Source: Rhizophagus clarus
Taxonomy: Eukaryota > Glomeromycota > Glomeromycetes > Glomerales > Glomeraceae
NCBI GenBank assembly: GCA_015698045.1
Contig: BLAL01000356.1
Coordinates: 1,674,001-1,738,000 of the forward strand
Reading direction: 5' to 3'
Length of the DNA: 64,000 bases
Below are positions 17,953 through 28,675 of this stretch, piece after piece. The notes under the pieces are model-generated. The model was given only the letters and a program-made list of their open reading frames with translations. It was not told where the DNA came from and ran no database searches. Numbering within the stretch: the first letter of the stretch is position 1; each line of letters starts with the position of its first letter. The translations under genes were made by a program, and so were the position numbers.

Positions 17953-20264
17953 ATGGCTCGTAAGAAACCATCAAAACCAAATGCTCCTTTACCAGATATT
18001 GCTGGTTCGTCTACACCATCACTACATACAACATCAACTCCTCCACGAAATATTGCTTCAACACCAACATCAACTAATACTATACCACAAAATATTGCCA
18101 CACCACGAGCATCAACACCAACTAATACTACATTACGAAATATTGCCACATCACGAGCGTCAATACCAGCTAATACTACACCATGAAATATTGCTACACC
18201 ACGAGCGTCAACACCAACTAATACTACACTACGAAATATTGCCACACCACGAGCGTCAACACCAACTAATACTACACCACGAAATATTGCCACACCACGA
18301 GCGTCAACACTAACTAATACCACCGCCTCGTCTACATCACGAAATATTGCCACACCACGAAATATTGCTTCAACACTAACATCACTAAATACTAATACTA
18401 CAGCTCCCTTTAGACTCGTTATTTCGCAAGATATTTTAGCCTTATTAAGTCAAACTGAAACTCAATCTCAACGAACTTCTGATATTATTAAAAGATATCC
18501 TAATATTAATGTACCGAAAAGTTACCGTTCACATCACGAAGAAGGAGCACCAAGAAATGTTTGACCGAGTAATGAAGAAGCGGATAAACTGAATTTTTTG
18601 TTATATTTTAATATTTATTATATTACATCTGTTCGTTATGATTTGATACATATCCTTAAAATTTAAAATAGGTAATTTAGAGCTAAGAAATTTAAAAAAT
18701 GAAACCCTTCAACTACAGAATGAATTGAATTAGGAAAAGGTCAAAGTATTAGAAATGAAACGAAAAATAGATAATTTGCAAGACCGTGTTCGTAGGGTCG
18801 AGGATGAGAATTCCTTACTACGGCAGTTTAATGAAATTTTTGGTGATGAATCGAACCAATTATGTGAAGAGAATAAAACTCTCCAAGAAGAACCTCAACG
18901 GCTCAAGCAACTTCGCACATCTTGAAAGACTATCGATTTTCTGCAACAATATTCACCAAAACGCCCCAATAAAAGATTAAAATTGAGATAGAAATCGCCT
19001 GATGAAGTTGCCGCTTCAGCTGCAAGAGTAAGAATTTTACAAGACTATTTGCAGCCGAATTGTGTTAATGTATATATACAGCTTTTATTATTTTCTCTTA
19101 TTGTTTAGAACGAAATGAAGAACCTCTTGAAAGATCAAATACCTGAAGAATATCGGTTGGATTACGGCAAGACTTTTAGTGAACAGATAGCAAAGATATA
19201 CGAAAAATTGATACCTGAATTAAAGAGGTTGATGAGTGGACATTATAATCCGTCTGTAACCCAATTGTCGAACTGGTTACGATCGATTCACAAGCATAAA
19301 AGAGATAGACAACAGAAACAACTATCAGGCCAATTAGACAAAGTCGACCGTAGGATGCACGTGAATGCGCGATTATCTGAAGTGAGCAGTATTTTATTTT
19401 AATGCACTTCTTTTTAGTCATTTGAAATTAATCTTTATATATTCAACAGAAAAAAAATAGACGAGTAAAGGCGGCAATAAAATTATACGAAAGAAATGAC
19501 GCCAACATAAAGGAACTCGATAAAGACGAATTATTACCAATGCTTGTACAGAATGATTGTCATTCCATTGAGCAATCAGATTCTGAAGATGATTCAAGAC
19601 AGAAATTACCTGATAATAAGCGGTTCTTGCATGTATATGATCAGTCATGGCGTTCAGACGAGGTATTAAAGTGATTACTGCTCCTAACCTATTTTAATAT
19701 TTATTTGATATTTGTTTATCTTTGTTTTAATAGTTAAAACAGCTATTACGAGACGTATTAGACCCTGAAGCAGAATATATTCAACACGCAAAAAAGCAAT
19801 GGGAGCGAATTTATAATGATGATATTTACTTCATGTCTAGTAAACCTCTTAAGAATGCGCCTGAATGGGCGCTCGATAAAATGAAAATGTACGAGACAGA
19901 TGAAACAAATGAAACAATTGGCGTTAGCGAATATGATGACATGGTTGATGATTTGATTCAATCTTACGAGAATCGTGTGCTAATAGAACTGAATTTAACA
20001 GAGCCATATTCAGATTTCTTGTTAAATTCGGCAGAAATGAATTCAACTAGACCTGAAGATTTGGATGAAGTCGGCAAAAGTTCGACAACAGTAAGTTGAA
20101 TTATTTTAATATTTTTACATCACAAATATCATTAATTAATTTTGTTTATATCATATGTTGTATTATATTAGCAACAAAAAGCTGAAAAAAACTGAAAAGG
20201 AAAAGAAAGGGCTACAGAAGACGAAGAACTCCATGAAATATTTGATGCAGTCGAATATTATTAG
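17953..20264 (+). pseudogene. CACTA accessory (TnpA-like) coiled-coil gene, decayed
   Basis: It starts at an ATG at 17953 with a basic, Pro/Ser/Thr-rich N-terminus made of 16-residue repeats (18060-18370). An in-frame TGA is at 18184 and another at about 18561. Further coding pieces are about 18690-18925 (a coiled coil with RVRRVEDENSLLRQF), 19115-19402 and 19738-20099. They are separated by sequences with GT..AG borders, for example about 19381-19449 and 20092-20171, so the ancestral gene was spliced. The function is probably a DNA-binding partner of the transposase, judging from its place in a CACTA element only. Confidence 0.55.
18060..18370 (+). repeat. 48-bp coding minisatellite
   Basis: Units contain ACGAAATATTGCCACACCAC and encode a 16-residue Thr/Pro/Arg/Ala-rich repeat (NIATPRASTPTNTT). 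About five to six units are present with small changes, one of which creates the stop at 18184. Confidence 0.8.
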
Positions 20265-20720
20265 TATATTTTATATTTATTTTTTTGGTTATATAATTAT
20301 TACTGGATATTTTATATTTTTTTTGTACGGTTGATCATATGCGCGTTGGTTTATATAATTATCTTATATTACTATATACTATATACGTCAATATATATAA
20401 AATAAATGGTTTTTATTTCCTTATAAAATACAAAATGATGCTTTATTATTCGACCTTGAAAAACCTCTAGTTCGACTTATTTATCAATTATATTTGGATT
20501 ACATACAGTAGTCGAATATAGTTTTTTTTAGGGTCGAATAAATATGTAATAATGTTCTAATATAGGTAAAATGATAATCAAATTTTCTTTCCGAATTTGA
20601 GACAATTGGCACCCTAAATGCGCCAAAAAAATTGGCTTCAATTTGACATAGGTTAGATCATCATTCGACCTATATTCGACCTGGTCAAATTTAGGCCGAA
20701 TTGTCCTTTTTTGACTAGTG

Positions 20721-20805
20721 TTAGTAAATATAAAAGAAATAACATTAGTAAATATAAAGAAATAATATTAGTAAATATAAAAGAAATAACATTAATAAAT
20801 ATTAA
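20721..20805. repeat. Minisatellite, right part
   Basis: The array continues from 13658 after the CACTA insertion, with the same ATTAGTAAATATAAAAGAAA-type units. From 20806 to about 21180 the sequence is AT-rich with no gene that I can support. Confidence 0.75.
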
Positions 20806-21189
20806 AAAAAAAAAGAAGTATAGTGTTAGTAATACTAAAGAATAAAATAAAATATAGTTTGTACAATGCCAAAAACACAATAATCATAAAAATAAAATGT
20901 ACTTGTAAAAAGAGTAAGGAGAAAGCAGAAAGAGAGTGAGTGTATTTGAAAAAATAAACAAAACGTGTTTAATAATTTATGCATGTTAAGATCAGATTAC
21001 GTGCATAAAGATCAGGCCAAATTTTGATTGGTCAATAATAGATAAATAAAGTCATTTACTATAACAATATTTTAATTTGTAATTTTATTTATTTAATATA
21101 TTTAATAAATCTTATTTTATAAAAACTGTGTTAAAATTTAAAAAAACAAAAATAATAAATCATTTGGTATTATATTTTTACCAGTCCAA

Positions 21190-21734
21190 TATCCACAAGT
21201 AACCGAAGCCAGCACCTACAAAAGAAAGAAAGAAAAATTAATTAAAATTTTTAAAAAACGATTTAAAAAAGTAGTTTTTAAAGCTTTCATTTTCAAAACT
21301 TACTGATCAGAGTGCAATCCACATACAAGGAACCTAAGCCAATACCTACAAAAAAAGAAAGAAAAAAAAGTAACATTAAAAACGTTACTAAAAAAGATTA
21401 AAAATAAACCCTTCCCTCCCCATTTACCTTTAGTCCAAAGTTCAATTTGTATGATTCGTCTGGCAATATCGATATCTACAAAAAAAAAGAAAGTAACGTT
21501 AAAAACGTTACTAAAAAAAGTTTAAAAAAGCCCCCTCCCATTTACCTTTCACCCAAAGTCCGATTCATGATTCATCCGGCAATATCAATTTGATCTACAA
21601 AAAAAAAGTAACGTTAAAAACGTTACTAAAAAAGATTAAAAAAACCCTTCCCTTCCCATTTACCTTTCGCCCAAAGTCCAGTTTGTATGATTCGTCCGGC
21701 AATATCAATATCTACAAAAAAAAGAAAGTAACGT
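21190..21734. repeat. Satellite of about 115-bp units with palindromic core, left part
   Basis: About five units repeat with a pattern of CCTACAAAAAAAGAAA, then GTAACGTTAAAAACGTTAC (8-bp perfect inverted arms around AAA), an A-rich spacer, CCCTTCCC, CATTTACCTTTCGCCCAAAG and TCGTCCGGCAATATC. The last unit is cut inside its palindrome by the retrotransposon and resumes at 30671. Confidence 0.8.
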
Positions 21735-22241
21735 TGTTAGACGAATGATTTGCATTCACGTGATGGTGAATATTAACATTACTGCGCCACAAATGATCAA
21801 CGTAGTATATAAAGTATATTAAGTATATCTAGTATATTTAGTATATATTTCTTATATATCATTTATAGTATATATAGTATTTATTTCTTATATTTCTTTT
21901 ATTATTTAAATTTCTTATATATTATTTATTATATTTATATTTTTTATATCTTTTATTATTTATATACTTGAATGAAGTTCAATTTGTATAAATATCTTGA
22001 ATATTCGCTTAAAATAAAGAACAAGTTCAAATGAAGTTGTTTATAATAAAGTTGTAATTGCAAGTGTTATAAGATTGCCTTATTGTATAAGTTGTTAACG
22101 TACCTACAACTAATAAAGATACATTTCAATTATCGAATACACTGCCTTTTAGCGTGTAAGGAATTGATTGGAATACTTCATAGCTAGTGTCTCCCTGAAG
22201 ATATTCATAATTCACTACTCGACGGACTGAGTTGGTGAACA
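21735..22241 (+). repeat. 5' LTR
   Basis: It starts TGTTAGACGAATG and ends TTGGTGAACA. The middle is rich in TATA and GTATAT repeats, and a promoter lies probably within it. It matches 30164-30670 over its length. Confidence 0.93.
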
Positions 22242-22262
22242 ATTGGTGATTCCTGCCAGGTT
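22242..22262 (+). other. Probable primer-binding site
   Basis: TGGTGATTCCTGCCAGG begins two bases after the LTR end and starts with TGG, complementary to a tRNA 3' CCA end. The tRNA species was not identified. Confidence 0.6.
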
Positions 22263-22283
22263 AATTTGAATAATAGTAAATGT

Positions 22284-25200
22284 ATGCCATATTACAACTT
22301 AACTAAGAATCAAAAGAAAGCACATTTAAAGAAACATCGTCAAGGAATAACTATTAAAAACCAAGAAAATTATTGTAACTTGTGTTATCCTGTTGATAGA
22401 ATACCAGTTGATAACATACCAAACGGATTTCATCTATTTTGGCTTTGGATTTCAGTGCATCATACTGCGGAACAGTATACAGGCGCTACAATTGCTGCAT
22501 TTAAAATATTGACAGAAGAATTTTATATTGCTACTGAATTAGATATTATTGTAAACACAACTACAAGTATTGTAAAAAGTATAAAATACCAAGAAATCAC
22601 TATACCATTTTTAGAACTATCTTTTTATCTGCATAAATTATTTGAGCTTACCAACGGGTTTCAAAGTCTTCCAACTGCAGAACAAATAGTTACCGCACAT
22701 CAGATCTTCCATAATACTCAACCAATTCCAAATCTCAACATGGCTATCACAAACGATCAAATGAAGGCGCTTTTGGATGGAGTTTTTGGAGCAGGAGGTG
22801 TTGATTGGAAAACTGCCCTTACAAATGTGCATAATGAAGCTCAAGCAACAAATGCTGCGCTTACCGCTTTACGAACAGCTACTACTAATCGTGCTACTAA
22901 AATAGTAGAAGTTCCACCATTTTATGGAAATGACACAGAGGATCCTAACGAATGGATTGATATTTTTATTCAAGCTCACACAACTAATGGATGGGCAGAT
23001 GACAGAAGAGTAGCTTTGGCTGCAGGACATTTGAAGGAAGCTGCCTATGATTGGTATCAAAACGATAAGACAAATATAACTCAATGGGAAGGAAACCCTG
23101 CTAACTCCTTTAAAGAAAGACTTATTGCCTACTTTGCTACGCCAGCTCGAAAGAATCAATGGGCAAGGGAATTACAAGGAGTAAAACAGAAGGAAGGAGA
23201 ATCAATGGAGGATTACTCTCGACGCTTCAGAAAACTCTTAAATAGAGCAACCACAGGAAATGTTTTAGCTGACCAACATCAAGTCAACTACTTTATTAAC
23301 GGATTGTCTCCAATCTATGTTAGTCAAGTAGTATTGGCTTCTCCAGCCACCTTAGCTGCTGCTATTGAACGAGCTAAATTAGTAGAATCAGGTGTAAAAT
23401 ATACCCTATTAAATGTAATGCCAAAGGAAGAAGCTCCAATTCCCTCTACCTCGCAAAGTGTTGTTGCACCAGCACCTGTTCCACCTCCAGTTACCCAAGT
23501 AGAAAATAGTCTTAAAAATGAACTTGATGCTCTCACAAAGCAAATGCAACAGTTATCCATCAACTACGCAAATTTGTCCGCATCTGTTACCAGAACTCCT
23601 CGATTTAATCAATCAAATAATCGTACTCCTCGCCCAGAAAATATTAATAGACCAAGAAACAAAAGAGAAGTGACTTGTTTCAAGTGCGGGAAATTAGGAC
23701 ATTATGCCAGGGAATGTACTGCTCTGGGAAACAGACGTCCCAATCAAGTTCAATTTCAATCTAATAGAAATAATCAACGACCTGTTAACTTTATGGACTA
23801 TGAAGAAGAATGTTATGAAACTGATGAGTATGAAGAGTACGATGAAGAATTTGAAACAGAAATTTACGCTTTTAAGAGAAAAGAACCTTACCAAAGAGAA
23901 GTCCGAGAAGTAAAAAGAAGAGCTATGCCTCGCTCAGAATCTCAAAAAGAAGAACAAGCTAGACTTATCCCAGACGTAGAAATGCAAGATGCTGAGCCTT
24001 CAAAAAGTAAAAAGGTTAGAAGAAAAATGTTGCCAGCTCCAATTGAGCAACTTACTGAATTTATTGTTGCAAATTACTTGAGAGATTTGCCCTGTGGATT
24101 GTCAGTAGGACAAGCTGCGCATGAGATCCCTAAGTACCGTTCAGGACTAATCCGAGCTGTAAGAAGAACCAGGGAAAAAGAAACTAATTTTATTGAAAGA
24201 AATGATTCCCCTGATCTTGATCAAACTACTGCTGCGCGATGTGAATTGTACGTAGGAAAAGAACCCATTTCTGCTGTAATTGATAGTGGAGCTGCGACAA
24301 GTATAATTACCAAGTCATTGATGAAACAACTTGGCTATCAAATCGATCAACCCTCTAATATGGTGATTGTTACTGCCAATGGAACCAGAGTTCGTGCATT
24401 AGGAATGATTGCTGCATTACCAATTCATCTCAGCCATATTGTAGTACAAACGCCAGTACATGTTTTGGACTCCCAAGATGATGTTCTTATTCTAGGAAAT
24501 GATTGGCTTAGAAGAGTTAATGCAATCGTTAATTGGAGGGCAGAGAAATTGTCAGTCCATTATAAAGGAAGAACCGTAAATGTACCTTTGATTTTTACGG
24601 TAACTAAAGCCCTTATTAATGCTGAATCCTTAGGAGAAAAAGAGGAAGAAGAAGACAATGAAGAATATGAAAATGAGGAGTTAGTTGAAGCTCCATTATA
24701 TTATTCAGATACCTGGGACTCAGATTCAGACGACCTAGAATATAATCCTTGGATGGAAATGCACTCGCCAGATTACTCTGAGGAAGAAGAGACATCTAAT
24801 GATAAGAATAAAGGAAATCCTGCTGTATTCCTTGCAGAAGTGCAGGAAGAAAATAATTCAACAGTGGTAAAATCCAATCTAGGACCGTTGGATCATCATC
24901 AACAAACACTCTTTCAGTCCCTTATGAAAGAATATGAAGACATCTGCGCAAAAAGTCAAACCAAGATAGGAAAAACTCATGTCATCCGACATAGGATCTT
25001 GACCGGAGATGCTTCTCCTGTCGCTCAACCTCCCTATAGAATGAATCCAGTAAAAAGGGAATTTTTAAAGAATGAGATTGTGAAAATGGAAGCACAAGGC
25101 ATTATTAGAAAATCATCTAGTCCTTGGGCTTCTCCTGTGGTAATTGTAGAAAAGAAAGGAGGAGATAAAAGATTATGCATAGATTATCGAAAGTTAAACG

Positions 25201-27140
25201 CAATTACTAAAGCTGACGCATACCCCTTACCGAGAATTGATGATCTCCTAGAAAATTTAAGAAGTGCAACTTGGTTTACCACTTTGGATCTTGCAAGTGG
25301 TTACTGGCAAGTTCAAATGAGTGAAGAGGATATTGAAAAGACTGCTTTCATCACCCCTTTTGGCCTGTATGAATTCCTCGTTATGCCCTTTGGATTGGCA
25401 TATGCTCCAGGAACTTTTCAGCGTCTCATGAACTATATTCTCCAAGACTTCTTAGGAATATTTGTGGCAGTATACCTGGATGATGTAATCATCTATACTA
25501 GAGGACCTCTGGAGACGCACTTGGATCATTTGCGTCAAGTATTTGAAACTTTGCGAAGCGCTAATCTTCAAATTAAATTGAAAAAATGTTATTTTTGTTA
25601 CCCCAATATCCACTTCCTTGGACATGTAGTAGGAAGGGATGGAATCCAAGTAGATCCAGAAAAAATTGAAAAAGTGAAGAATTTTCCTATACCACAAAAC
25701 TTGCGACAATTGCATGCTGCGCTTGGATTATTCTCTTATTATCGAAAATTTATCAAAGATTTTTCAAAGATTGCACGTCCCATGAATGAATTACTTAAAA
25801 AGGACGTACCTTTCGAATGGGATCAGAAGAAGCAAAATGCTTTTGAAAGATTAAAGGAATGCTTAATGAAAGCTCCCATTTTAAGCTACCCAGATTTCAA
25901 CCGATCATTTATTATTTACACAGATGCCTCAGGAACAGGCTTAGGTGCTGTTCTTTCGCAACTTCAAGAGGATGGTAAAGAACATGTGATTGCATATGCG
26001 AGTCGAAGTATGAACAAGGCTGAAATGAATTATGCTATCACTGATCAAGAATGTCTTGCTGTAGTTTGGGCTGTTCAACACTTTCAGCATTACTTGGGAA
26101 TGAAGCCCTTCACTATTGTTACAGATCATATTGCCTTAAAATGGCTTAAAACCTCCAAGATTCCAAAAGGAAGGCGAGCCAGATGGATCATGGAACTCCA
26201 GCAATATGACTTCCAAATTAAGCATCGCCCAGGAAAAGCCAATGCTAACGCTGATGCTTTATCACGAATTCATGAAGATCCAGTTGAGTGTTATATGGTT
26301 TCTATCGTTCCTTCTGGATTGAATAATGAAGAAATGCCTGAAGAAACCTTAAATATCGATAATAAGGGAATTTGTGAAAAATGTCATAAATCTGCCCTAT
26401 GCACTGATGAATGGGATATCTTCCACGGCTTTAATAGTTATTGCTCCATCATAGGAGATGCGTGCTTTATTAATGATGGACATCATACTCATAGAATTTG
26501 CTTTGAGTGTCAACAAAAAATTGAAAAGAGAAGATGCGCTAAGAGTCAGAAAATTCAAGCGCAACTACAAAAGGAAGAAGAAATCATCAATCAAGCAAAG
26601 ACTTATATTTGGAGCAAATGCGACATGGAAATAGAACGTGCTGTAGTTCAAAGAAATGTTGAACTCACCAAAGATCTAGGAATCCTAGATAAGGATCGTC
26701 CTAACTATCGAAACCATTGCGAGAATTGTGGAACGCTTTTAAATTCAAAAAGAGAAAATTGGATATTATTTTCTTATCCACCCCCATACGATCAATGGTA
26801 CTGCCGTAGTGATATACTTACATGCAAAACTTGTTTCAGAGAATTAGCAGAAGAATATTTTGGAGATGTAGAGATGCAATACTTAGAGATCCTTAAAGAG
26901 ACCACTGAGATGGAAATGTCGCAAGATGAACATTTTTCTCCAGGAATCGGTTGGAAGTATGATGAAGCAGAGGAATATGAAATTCAACAAACCCGTATTC
27001 ATCCAGATATGAATCCAGACTATTTGGTTAATGAACCTTGGTGGAACGAACCTATCGATGTTCAAATTGAAAACTATTATTACGAAACTGAAATCATCAT
27101 GAATAATATCAAAGTGGTCGTCCAACAACCACTTTTCTAA
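22284..27140 (+). CDS. Gag-Pro-RT-RNase H polyprotein of the Ty3/gypsy element
   Basis: The first ATG in frame is 22284 (1618 aa); the frame opens at a TTG at 22266. Domain order, with residues counted from the opening TTG, starts with a capsid/Gag domain (about 215-375, FYGNDTEDPNEWIDIFIQAH and AAYDWYQ). A CCHC knuckle (CFKCGKLGHYAREC, about 476) and an aspartyl protease (VIDSGAATSII, about 675) follow. Reverse transcriptase has the YLDDVIIYT active site (about 1070), and RNase H has YTDASGTGLGAVLSQ (about 1218). After RNase H comes an unusual Cys/His-rich extension of about 280 residues with CEKCHKSALC, CFECQQK, CENCGT and CKTC pairs. No frame break is seen, so it could be functional. Confidence 0.92.
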   Translation: MPYYNLTKNQKKAHLKKHRQGITIKNQENYCNLCYPVDRIPVDNIPNGFHLFWLWISVHHTAEQYTGATIAAFKILTEEFYIATELDIIVNTTTSIVKSIKYQEITIPFLELSFYLHKLFELTNGFQSLPTAEQIVTAHQIFHNTQPIPNLNMAITNDQMKALLDGVFGAGGVDWKTALTNVHNEAQATNAALTALRTATTNRATKIVEVPPFYGNDTEDPNEWIDIFIQAHTTNGWADDRRVALAAGHLKEAAYDWYQNDKTNITQWEGNPANSFKERLIAYFATPARKNQWARELQGVKQKEGESMEDYSRRFRKLLNRATTGNVLADQHQVNYFINGLSPIYVSQVVLASPATLAAAIERAKLVESGVKYTLLNVMPKEEAPIPSTSQSVVAPAPVPPPVTQVENSLKNELDALTKQMQQLSINYANLSASVTRTPRFNQSNNRTPRPENINRPRNKREVTCFKCGKLGHYARECTALGNRRPNQVQFQSNRNNQRPVNFMDYEEECYETDEYEEYDEEFETEIYAFKRKEPYQREVREVKRRAMPRSESQKEEQARLIPDVEMQDAEPSKSKKVRRKMLPAPIEQLTEFIVANYLRDLPCGLSVGQAAHEIPKYRSGLIRAVRRTREKETNFIERNDSPDLDQTTAARCELYVGKEPISAVIDSGAATSIITKSLMKQLGYQIDQPSNMVIVTANGTRVRALGMIAALPIHLSHIVVQTPVHVLDSQDDVLILGNDWLRRVNAIVNWRAEKLSVHYKGRTVNVPLIFTVTKALINAESLGEKEEEEDNEEYENEELVEAPLYYSDTWDSDSDDLEYNPWMEMHSPDYSEEEETSNDKNKGNPAVFLAEVQEENNSTVVKSNLGPLDHHQQTLFQSLMKEYEDICAKSQTKIGKTHVIRHRILTGDASPVAQPPYRMNPVKREFLKNEIVKMEAQGIIRKSSSPWASPVVIVEKKGGDKRLCIDYRKLNAITKADAYPLPRIDDLLENLRSATWFTTLDLASGYWQVQMSEEDIEKTAFITPFGLYEFLVMPFGLAYAPGTFQRLMNYILQDFLGIFVAVYLDDVIIYTRGPLETHLDHLRQVFETLRSANLQIKLKKCYFCYPNIHFLGHVVGRDGIQVDPEKIEKVKNFPIPQNLRQLHAALGLFSYYRKFIKDFSKIARPMNELLKKDVPFEWDQKKQNAFERLKECLMKAPILSYPDFNRSFIIYTDASGTGLGAVLSQLQEDGKEHVIAYASRSMNKAEMNYAITDQECLAVVWAVQHFQHYLGMKPFTIVTDHIALKWLKTSKIPKGRRARWIMELQQYDFQIKHRPGKANANADALSRIHEDPVECYMVSIVPSGLNNEEMPEETLNIDNKGICEKCHKSALCTDEWDIFHGFNSYCSIIGDACFINDGHHTHRICFECQQKIEKRRCAKSQKIQAQLQKEEEIINQAKTYIWSKCDMEIERAVVQRNVELTKDLGILDKDRPNYRNHCENCGTLLNSKRENWILFSYPPPYDQWYCRSDILTCKTCFRELAEEYFGDVEMQYLEILKETTEMEMSQDEHFSPGIGWKYDEAEEYEIQQTRIHPDMNPDYLVNEPWWNEPIDVQIENYYYETEIIMNNIKVVVQQPLF

Positions 27141-27211
27141 ACTCAGCACCAAAAGAAAAGAAAACAAACGGGTGAAAGCGAAAGTGTTAGCATTGTGACT
27201 AACAGCTCATC

Positions 27212-27619
27212 ATGGATCCCAACCAATACCACCAAATTTATCAATATTTACATCAACAAATACTACCTACCTTTAATACGTCTCGAGAAAAACAGAAATT
27301 TATTAACTTCTGCAACAATTTTGAATTAAAATTAAATTATCTCTATAAAAAGAACAAAAGGAAAAATGGACAATTATTGAAAGTTATTAGAAATTTTGAA
27401 TTGGAACCACTATTATATATGATGCACAATGATCCTACTGCTGCTTATTTTGCAGTAGATACCATATTCAATAAAATTAAGGATCGTTACTATTGGCCTC
27501 AAATGTATGAAAACATAAGAGAAATGTTAGATCATGTGATTCTTGTCAAAGAAGAGGAAAATCTAAAGCAAACCAATTGCTCCACCCTATTGTCGTACAT
27601 GGACCCTTTTATCAAGTAG
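27212..27619 (+). CDS. Integrase N-terminal part of the Ty3/gypsy element
   Basis: It begins at an ATG 71 bp after the polyprotein stop. It encodes a helical N-terminus and the start of the integrase zinc-binding domain (MMHNDPTAAYFAVDT ... DRYYWPQMYENIRE). The second zinc-ligand His of the usual HxxxH pair is Tyr here. The CxxC pair (CDSCQRRG) lies in the other frame, so a frame change of -1 between about 27511 and 27532 separates this ORF from the catalytic part. Whether this is a mutation or programmed is open. Confidence 0.7.
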   Translation: MDPNQYHQIYQYLHQQILPTFNTSREKQKFINFCNNFELKLNYLYKKNKRKNGQLLKVIRNFELEPLLYMMHNDPTAAYFAVDTIFNKIKDRYYWPQMYENIREMLDHVILVKEEENLKQTNCSTLLSYMDPFIK

Positions 27620-28467
27620 GAATAGACTTTGTTGGACCATTACCCATAACTCCTAATGGAAATCGTTATATAATTGTTGCTATGGATTATATGACCAAAT
27701 GGCCTGAAGCGAGACCAGTGTCACGTGCTACTGCGGAAGAAACATCACAATTTATCTATGAAGATATTATTTGTCGTCATGGATGCCCTGCAAAATTATT
27801 GTCAGATAGAGGAACACATTTCAATAATCAAATGGTAGAAAAACTTTTGGAAAAATTTGGGATTAAACATGTATTTTCTACTCCCTATCACCCACAAACA
27901 AATGGACTAGTCGAACGATTTAATCGTACCTTATGTGAATCATTATCAAAGTTAGTAATCCAGACCAACGAGTGGGATAGATATATTGCTCCAGTCTTGT
28001 TTGCATATCGGACAAGCAAACATTCTACCACAAAAATATCGCCCTTTTTTTTAGTAAATGGAAGAGAAGCTAAACTTCCTGTGGATAATTTATCTGATAA
28101 CTTGGAACATATAAATCAGAGACTTTTATCTTTAATCGATGATCTTCCTCATGTGCGAGAAGAAGCAAAGATAAAGGTTCGAGAAAGTCAGGTCAAGCAA
28201 AAAGATTATCATAATCAGAAAATTAAAAAGGAGTTAAATTTTGAAATAGGAGATAAAGTCTTATATTACGACGCTGCAAAAGAAAAACAATGGACCGGAA
28301 AATTAGACCCAAAATGGAAAGGTCCCTTTTATATTCATGAAATCAGGCAAAATGGTGCTTATAAATTACGCTCTATGGAAGGAAAAGTTTTACGAACTCC
28401 TGTAAATGGAAGTTTGCTAAAATTGTATTACGATCGACAAAATTGGGCACCGATCATTGCAGTATAG
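27577..28467 (+). CDS. Integrase catalytic core and C-terminus of the Ty3/gypsy element
   Basis: The frame contains the DDE core: VGIDFVGPLP (first Asp), LLSDRGTHFNN (second Asp) and HPQTNGLVERFNR (Glu). A GPY/F-like module follows (WKGPFYIHEIRQNGAYKL). No chromodomain is seen. The open frame extends upstream to a stop at about 27508-27510 and holds the CDSCQRRG zinc ligands. It has no ATG of its own at the right place, so expression needs a frame change from the ORF at 27212. Confidence 0.88.
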   Translation: MLHPIVVHGPFYQVGIDFVGPLPITPNGNRYIIVAMDYMTKWPEARPVSRATAEETSQFIYEDIICRHGCPAKLLSDRGTHFNNQMVEKLLEKFGIKHVFSTPYHPQTNGLVERFNRTLCESLSKLVIQTNEWDRYIAPVLFAYRTSKHSTTKISPFFLVNGREAKLPVDNLSDNLEHINQRLLSLIDDLPHVREEAKIKVRESQVKQKDYHNQKIKKELNFEIGDKVLYYDAAKEKQWTGKLDPKWKGPFYIHEIRQNGAYKLRSMEGKVLRTPVNGSLLKLYYDRQNWAPIIAV

Positions 28468-28675
28468 TTAGTAATAATTTAGATTTACACCTCGTGGAAA
28501 TATGACAATTTAATTTAAGTATGATCTACAAGTTTCACAGTGGAATCACAAGAATATTCAACCAGTTGCCCCAAAATAATTCGAAAAATTTTGTGAAAAT
28601 TTTATTAAAAAGAAAAGAAAAAAAATTACAACGCAAAGAAAAAAGAAGAAAATAAACAAATGAAAGGAAAATTAC

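Larger units (their letters stand above)
13659..20720. mobile_element. CACTA (En/Spm) transposon, decayed
   Basis: The right end, read inward, is CACTAGTCAAAAAAGGACAA. The left end is TACTAGTCAAAAAAGGAATA, with one terminal C to T change. A 3-bp duplication, TTA, flanks both sides (13656-13658 and 20721-20723), as expected for CACTA elements. Subterminal regions at both ends hold degenerate GGCC/GAATT and TTCGACC motifs. Inside are a decayed tnp2-type transposase on the minus strand and a decayed coiled-coil accessory gene on the plus strand. Length is 7062 bp. Confidence 0.85.

Noticed and set aside
17910-18353. Minus-strand 147-aa ORF over the CACTA minisatellite
   Set aside because: It is the antisense shadow of the 48-bp coding repeat (periodic GVAIFR-type product).
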